This document shows, in pieces, positions 59,887 through 64,000 of a stretch of DNA of 64,000 nt. Source of the stretch: Pseudomonas linyingensis (GTDB taxonomy: Bacteria > Pseudomonadota > Gammaproteobacteria > Pseudomonadales > Pseudomonadaceae); NCBI RefSeq assembly GCF_900109175.1, contig NZ_FNZE01000015.1:51830-115829 (forward strand), in the 5' to 3' direction. Both the position numbers and the translations under genes were made by a program. Below the pieces are notes generated by a model. That model saw only the letters and a list, made by a program, of their open reading frames with translations, did not search any database and was not told the DNA's origin. The stretch's first letter is position 1; every line of letters starts with the position of its first letter.

Positions 59887-61245
59887 ATGGCTGTATCCCA
59901 GTACATGAACGACGATGAAGAAACTTCGCTGGGCATTCCACGCCGTTATGCCTGGATCGTCTTCGCCCTGACCTTCGGCCTGCTGATCTCCGACTACATG
60001 TCGCGCCAGGTGCTCAACGCCGTGTTCCCGTTGCTCAAGGGCGAATGGGCGCTTACCGACAGCCAGCTCGGCCTGCTCAGCGGCATAGTCGCGTTGATGG
60101 TCGGTCTGCTGACCTTCCCGCTGTCGCTGCTCGCCGATCGTTTCGGGCGGATCAAGAGCCTGGCGCTGATGGCCATGCTGTGGAGTCTGGCCACCCTCGG
60201 CTGCGCGCTGGCGGAGAGCTACGAGCAGATGCTCATCGCCCGCTTCCTGGTCGGTGTCGGCGAGGCGGCCTACGGCAGCGTCGGCATCGCCGTGGTGGTG
60301 GCGGTATTCCCGCGTGAGATGCGTGCCACCCTTGCCGGTGCCTTCATGGCGGGGGGCATGTTCGGCTCGGTGCTGGGCATGGCCCTGGGGGGCGTGCTGG
60401 CCCAGCACTTCGGCTGGCGCTGGGCATTCGCCGGCATGGCGTTCTTTGGTCTCGCCCTGGCCGTGCTCTACCCGGTCATCGTCAAAGAGGCGCGTATTGC
60501 ACCCAGGCGTCTGGCCGATGCCGCCAGCCAGGCAGCGCTGAAGGCCCAGCGCCCGCTGCGCACCCTGTATTCCAGCCGCTCCGTGATCGGTGCCTATGTC
60601 GGCAGCGGCCTGCAGCTGTTCGTCGGCGGCACCGTGATCGTGTGGATGCCCAGCTACCTGAACCGCTACTACGAGATGGGCACCGACAAGGCCGGTGCGG
60701 TTGCCGCCATCATCGTGCTGTGCAGCGGGGTAGGGATCATTCTCTGTGGCATGCTCTGCGACCGTCTGGGACACGCCCGCCCGGACCGCAAGATCAGCCT
60801 GGCCATCGGCTACTGCCTGGGCAGCTGCCTGCTGCTGTCACTGGCCTTCGCCCTGCCGCCAGGCACCGCCCAGCTGGTGCTGATCTGCCTGGGCATGATG
60901 ATTGCCGCCGGCACCAATGGCCCGTCGAGCGCGATGGTGGCCAACCTGACCCATTACTCGGTGCACGGCACCGCATTCGCCACCCTGACCCTGGCCAACA
61001 ACCTGCTCGGCCTGGCCACCGGGCCGCTGATCACCGGCAAGGTGTCGGACCTGATCGGCCTGGACAATGCCTTCCAGTTGGTGCCGTTGGTCAGCATCGC
61101 CGCGGCGGCGGTGTTCATCTACACCAAACGCCACTACCACAGCGACATGGCTCTCCTGCGAGGCAAGATGCTCGACGCGGCAGCGGATGAGCCACAGGCC
61201 TCTGCGCGCGGTGGGCTGGGCGTGTGCGCCCACTCCCGCAGCTGA
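59887..61245 (+). CDS. MFS transporter
   Basis: This 452-residue carrier has 12 helices. The N-terminal half has DYMSRQVLNAVFPLLKGEW, DSQLGLLSGIVALMVGLLTFPL and the MFS motif A LADRFGRIKSLALMA. RFLVGVGEAAYGSVGIAVVVAVFP fits the spinster/anion:cation symporter style that moves organic anions or lipids. A tail of about 30 hydrophilic residues ends the protein. AAGGAG precedes the ATG. It converges with an AraC-family gene and has its own terminator inside that gene's end. Confidence 0.87.
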   Translation: MAVSQYMNDDEETSLGIPRRYAWIVFALTFGLLISDYMSRQVLNAVFPLLKGEWALTDSQLGLLSGIVALMVGLLTFPLSLLADRFGRIKSLALMAMLWSLATLGCALAESYEQMLIARFLVGVGEAAYGSVGIAVVVAVFPREMRATLAGAFMAGGMFGSVLGMALGGVLAQHFGWRWAFAGMAFFGLALAVLYPVIVKEARIAPRRLADAASQAALKAQRPLRTLYSSRSVIGAYVGSGLQLFVGGTVIVWMPSYLNRYYEMGTDKAGAVAAIIVLCSGVGIILCGMLCDRLGHARPDRKISLAIGYCLGSCLLLSLAFALPPGTAQLVLICLGMMIAAGTNGPSSAMVANLTHYSVHGTAFATLTLANNLLGLATGPLITGKVSDLIGLDNAFQLVPLVSIAAAAVFIYTKRHYHSDMALLRGKMLDAAADEPQASARGGLGVCAHSRS

Positions 61246-61259
61246 GGACGGTCCGGCAT

Positions 61260-62327
61260 TCAGGCGGGAAGGCGGTAGGTGGCGTGGTCGGGGCCGGAGC
61301 AGGTATCTGCTCCGGCCTTTTTGCAGGCTGTCCTACTCGTATCGCGCCAGGCGGCCGGCGACATGCCGAATTGGCTGTTGAACCAGCGGGTGAAGGAGCC
61401 GGGAACGCTGTAGCCGAGCATGTCCGCGATCTGCCCGAGCGGATAGCCGGGCGTCTCGAGGTAGCGGATCACCAGATCCCGACGCACAGAGTTGAGTAGC
61501 TCGTGGAAGGTGGTGTCAGCGGCCTTCAGGTGGCGTTGCAGGGTGCGGACGTGCATGCCCAGGGTCTGCGCCACCTGATCGATGCTGGCCCTGCCCATGG
61601 GCAGCAGCAGGTAGATGGCCTTGCGTGCCTCGTAGAGCATCGATGGCCTGTTGCTGCCCGCCAGGGAGTCCAGGTAGCGCCTGGCAAGACGCGCCATCGT
61701 CGGGTCGGCATGCGGGTTGATGACATTCAGGTCGCTGCCAGAGCAGACGATGCCGTTGAACTCGCTGGCAAACTCCAGTTGGCAGCCGAACAGGCGGCGA
61801 TGCAGCTGCAGATCGCTGGGTTCCTGATGGGAGAAGTGGACGCTGTGTGGGCGCCAGCGCGCGCCCAGCAGGGCGGCGCACAGGCGAAACAGCGCTCCGA
61901 TGGCCAGCTCGTTCGACTGGCGACAGGGCCGGGGCGGTTCACAGACCACCTCCAGACGGATGATCACCATCCGTGCCGTCTCCTCAAGCAGGATGGCCAC
62001 GGTATCGTTGAATAGATGCCGATAGTGCCGCATGGCCTGCAGGGCATCGCGCAGGGTGGGCTGGTGGCCGAGCAGCAGGCTGATCGCGCCGAGGTGCGCC
62101 AGTTGCCGTGACTCGGCCAGGCACAGGCCGAAGCTCGGATTGCCGCCGGCGGCTGCCGACTCCTCGAGCAGTTGAACGGCGGCATCGACCGGGATGAGGT
62201 TCTCGGGATCCTCCAGTGAGGGACGGCTGAGGCCAACCTGGGACAGCAGACGGTCGGCATCCAGCCCATGGCGCAGGGCGACCTCCAGATAGTTGGTCAG
62301 GACAGCAGCGCGAACCAGCTTCGGCAT
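61260..62327 (-). CDS. AraC-family transcriptional regulator with Arabinose_bd-type N-terminal domain
   Basis: This 355-residue regulator has an N-terminal ligand-sensing domain of the OruR/CdhR type (about 10-200; VDAAVQLLEESAAAGGNPSFGLCLAE, QSNELAIGALFRLCAALLG). The AraC helix-turn-helix pair is at about 240-335 (IDQVAQTLGMHVRTLQRHLKA, YPLGQIADMLGYSVPGSFTRWFNSQFGMSPAAWR). The last 20 residues overlap the terminator of the converging MFS gene. It is on the same strand as and downstream of the RND exporter, so either neighbour could be its target. Confidence 0.9.
   Translation of the reverse strand: MPKLVRAAVLTNYLEVALRHGLDADRLLSQVGLSRPSLEDPENLIPVDAAVQLLEESAAAGGNPSFGLCLAESRQLAHLGAISLLLGHQPTLRDALQAMRHYRHLFNDTVAILLEETARMVIIRLEVVCEPPRPCRQSNELAIGALFRLCAALLGARWRPHSVHFSHQEPSDLQLHRRLFGCQLEFASEFNGIVCSGSDLNVINPHADPTMARLARRYLDSLAGSNRPSMLYEARKAIYLLLPMGRASIDQVAQTLGMHVRTLQRHLKAADTTFHELLNSVRRDLVIRYLETPGYPLGQIADMLGYSVPGSFTRWFNSQFGMSPAAWRDTSRTACKKAGADTCSGPDHATYRLPA
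61292..61322 (+). terminator. Terminator of the MFS gene, inside the 3' end of the AraC gene
   Basis: A perfect 10-bp stem (61292-61301 with 61308-61317, loop GGTATC) is followed by TTTTT. Confidence 0.88.
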
Positions 62328-62583
62328 ACTCGGATCCTCTTGGTGGTGCTGGCTCCCCGCCGGCGACCATGAAGCGGGCGGAGCACGCAGCCGGGAGCGG
62401 GATGGCCTCGTGGGGTGCTCTACCTGATGGCCTGGATGGGTGGTTCGGTCAGCAATTTCGACACCCATGGCCCCGATACGGTGTTGCCCCTCCGCGCCAT
62501 AGCCTTGCCATGACTAGTCGCGGCGCCTTGTCTCGGAACCATGGTCATCCGAACCTGAGTCAACCAACTGACCGCACAGGACA

Positions 62584-64000
62584 CTAGGCAGCAGGCCGCT
62601 GCTTTTCCGCGGTGCCGTCCGGACGTGCGCCGCCGGAGAGGTCGCTCGAGGCTTTCGGCACGGCGCCGCTGCGCTTGTCCGGCAGCAGGAAGTAGGACAA
62701 GGCCGGGATCAGAATCAGCGCGCCGAGCATGTTCCACACGAACATGAAGGTCAGCAGCAGGCCCATGTCGGCCTGGAACTTGATCGGCGACCAGGCCCAG
62801 GTGATCACCCCCGCCGCCAGGGTGATGCCCACCAGGCCGACCACCCGGCCGGTGAAGGCCACCGCGTTCTCGTAGGCGTCCGACAGCGACATGCCCTGGC
62901 GCTGGTAGTGCAGCTGCACGCTGAGCAGGTACAGCGCGTAGTCGATGCCGATGCCCACGCCGAGGGCGATCACCGGCAGGGTCGCCACCTTGACGCCGAT
63001 GCCCATCGCCACCATCAGCGCCTCGCAGAGCACCGAGGTGAGTACCAGCGGCAGGATGGCCACCAGCGCCGCCCGCCAGCTGCGGAAGGCGATCAGGCAG
63101 AACAGGATCACCGCCGCGTAGACGTAGATCAGCATGGTGCGGTTGGCCTCGCGCACCACGATGTTGGTCGCCGCCTCGATGCCGGCGCTGCCAGCAGCGA
63201 GGAGGAACTGACGCTCCGCGGTGCTGTTTTCCCGGGCGAAGCGGTCGGCGATGGCCACCACTTCATCGAGAGTCTCGGCCTTGTGGTCCTTGAGGTAGGC
63301 GATCACCGGCATCACCGAGCAGTCGCTGTTGAACAGCTCGGGGGCGTTCACCGAGGCCTGCTGGGCGGCGTAGTTGAGCATGTCCTGGTTGCGCTGGATG
63401 CTGAGCAGCTTCGGGTTGCCCTCGAAGGTACCGGCGGTGATCTGGCGCACCGCGTTGACCAGCGAGACGGTGGTCTGCACCCCCGGGTGCTGCTGCAGCT
63501 CCCAGGCCAGGCGGTCGGCGAGGACCAGGGTCTGGTAGTTCAGGCAGCCCTCCGGCGCGGTCTTGATCATCACCGCGAACAGGTCGCTGGACAGCGCGTA
63601 GTGGCTGGTGATGTAGGCGTTGTCGCGGTTGTAGCGCGAGTCCTCGCGCAGCTCGGGGGCGCCGCTGTCGAGGTCGCCGACCTTGAGCTGCAGGCTGACC
63701 ACGAAGCCGCCGATGCCCATCAGCAGCGCTACCAGCACCGCGCCGGTCGCCCACTTGCGGGTGGTGAAACGGTCGAGCAGGTCCCACAGCTTGCCGAAGC
63801 CGCGATGCTGGGCCGCGCGATTGTCGATGTTCAGGGCCCGGGCGGCGGCCTTGGTGCTGACCCCGACGTAGGACAGCGCCACCGGCATCAACAGCAGAGT
63901 GGCGAAGATCAGCACGGCCACGCCGATGCTGGCTGTGATGGCCAGGTCCTGGATCACCGGGATGTCGATCAGCATCAACACGGCGAAGCCCACCGCGTCG
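62584..64000 (-). CDS. RND/MMPL-family exporter (5' part outside window)
   Basis: The visible C-terminal 471 codons encode a large inner-membrane exporter of the MMPL/hydrophobe type. They hold an RND helix group (MLIDIPVIQDLAITASIGVAVLIFATLLLMPVALSYVGV), a soluble periplasmic loop (about 110-300 of the fragment) and a second helix group with LPVIALGVGIGIDYALYLLSVQLH, which carries the proton-relay acidic residue. A hydrophilic tail ends the protein. The reading frame is open to the window edge, so the start lies beyond 64000. Such genes often sit with DUF1302/DUF1329 partners, which are not visible here. Confidence 0.9.
   Translation of the reverse strand, partial: DAVGFAVLMLIDIPVIQDLAITASIGVAVLIFATLLLMPVALSYVGVSTKAAARALNIDNRAAQHRGFGKLWDLLDRFTTRKWATGAVLVALLMGIGGFVVSLQLKVGDLDSGAPELREDSRYNRDNAYITSHYALSSDLFAVMIKTAPEGCLNYQTLVLADRLAWELQQHPGVQTTVSLVNAVRQITAGTFEGNPKLLSIQRNQDMLNYAAQQASVNAPELFNSDCSVMPVIAYLKDHKAETLDEVVAIADRFARENSTAERQFLLAAGSAGIEAATNIVVREANRTMLIYVYAAVILFCLIAFRSWRAALVAILPLVLTSVLCEALMVAMGIGVKVATLPVIALGVGIGIDYALYLLSVQLHYQRQGMSLSDAYENAVAFTGRVVGLVGITLAAGVITWAWSPIKFQADMGLLLTFMFVWNMLGALILIPALSYFLLPDKRSGAVPKASSDLSGGARPDGTAEKQRPAA

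Overview
The window reads as chromosomal backbone of a high-GC gammaproteobacterium of the Pseudomonas lineage. The main reasons are the arginine succinyltransferase (AST) genes headed by an ArgR-type AraC regulator, the alaS-lysC-rsmA-tRNA-mgtE order, the pyrD/rmf/rlmKL/dacB block, polyphosphate:AMP phosphotransferase, and an AmrZ-like ribbon-helix-helix protein. I see no rRNA operon, insertion sequence, prophage, CRISPR array or plasmid function. Nearly all of the DNA is accounted for by housekeeping genes with normal start signals and many clean hairpin terminators.

Layout. 1-6,750: nadA (5' base missing), an M48 periplasmic protease, a TusA-like sulfur carrier, Bcp peroxiredoxin, GcvR, dapA, bamC and a long-type purC, followed by tRNA-Ser(CGA). 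7,240-11,660: an orphan polyamine-binding protein, an MFS carrier, a membrane-anchored GH17 protein and a small DUF2061 membrane protein. 11,975-15,690: the acetate symporter pair yjcH-actP, an unknown protein, a YheU protein, and a two-gene operon of a DUF3365 heme protein with a CsoR/FrmR-family regulator. 15,800-26,650: mnmC, pap, a DUF6316-type protein, an EamA transporter, fumC, BolA, trhO, a DsbA-family protein overlapping an ABC exporter, and an IsdG-like monooxygenase. 27,020-35,965: mqo, a YdjM-type membrane hydrolase, argR and a shortened AST operon (aruC-F-G, a His-rich small protein, aruE). 36,120-41,000: alaS, lysC, rsmA, tRNA-Ser(GCT) and two identical tRNA-Arg(ACG). 41,270-46,100: mgtE and the sodium-pumping oxaloacetate decarboxylase oadGAB. 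46,165-50,622: AmrZ-like regulator, tRNA-Arg(CCT) and a four-PAS GGDEF-EAL protein. 50,630-59,650: a conserved hypothetical, pyrD, rmf, rlmKL, dacB, yggL, dgt and a solo sensor-like protein. 59,887-64,000: MFS carrier, AraC regulator and the 3' part of an RND/MMPL exporter cut by the window end.

How the genes work together. Several products meet at the oxaloacetate/malate node: FumC makes malate, Mqo oxidises it to oxaloacetate, OadGAB decarboxylates oxaloacetate while exporting sodium, and ActP imports acetate. ArgR, with a near-consensus operator in front of aruC, controls arginine catabolism, but aruD and aruB, which belong in the middle of that pathway, are absent from the cluster. AmrZ-like, RsmA and the GGDEF-EAL protein are all regulators of the biofilm/motility type.

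No wholly new multi-gene system stands out. The observations most worth checking are the AST operon lacking astD and astB, the CsoR-family regulator without its metal ligands paired with a heme protein, the tandem hairpins in the rmf leader, the tRNA-Arg(CCT) with a defective acceptor stem, and a long-class purC placed just after a terminator.
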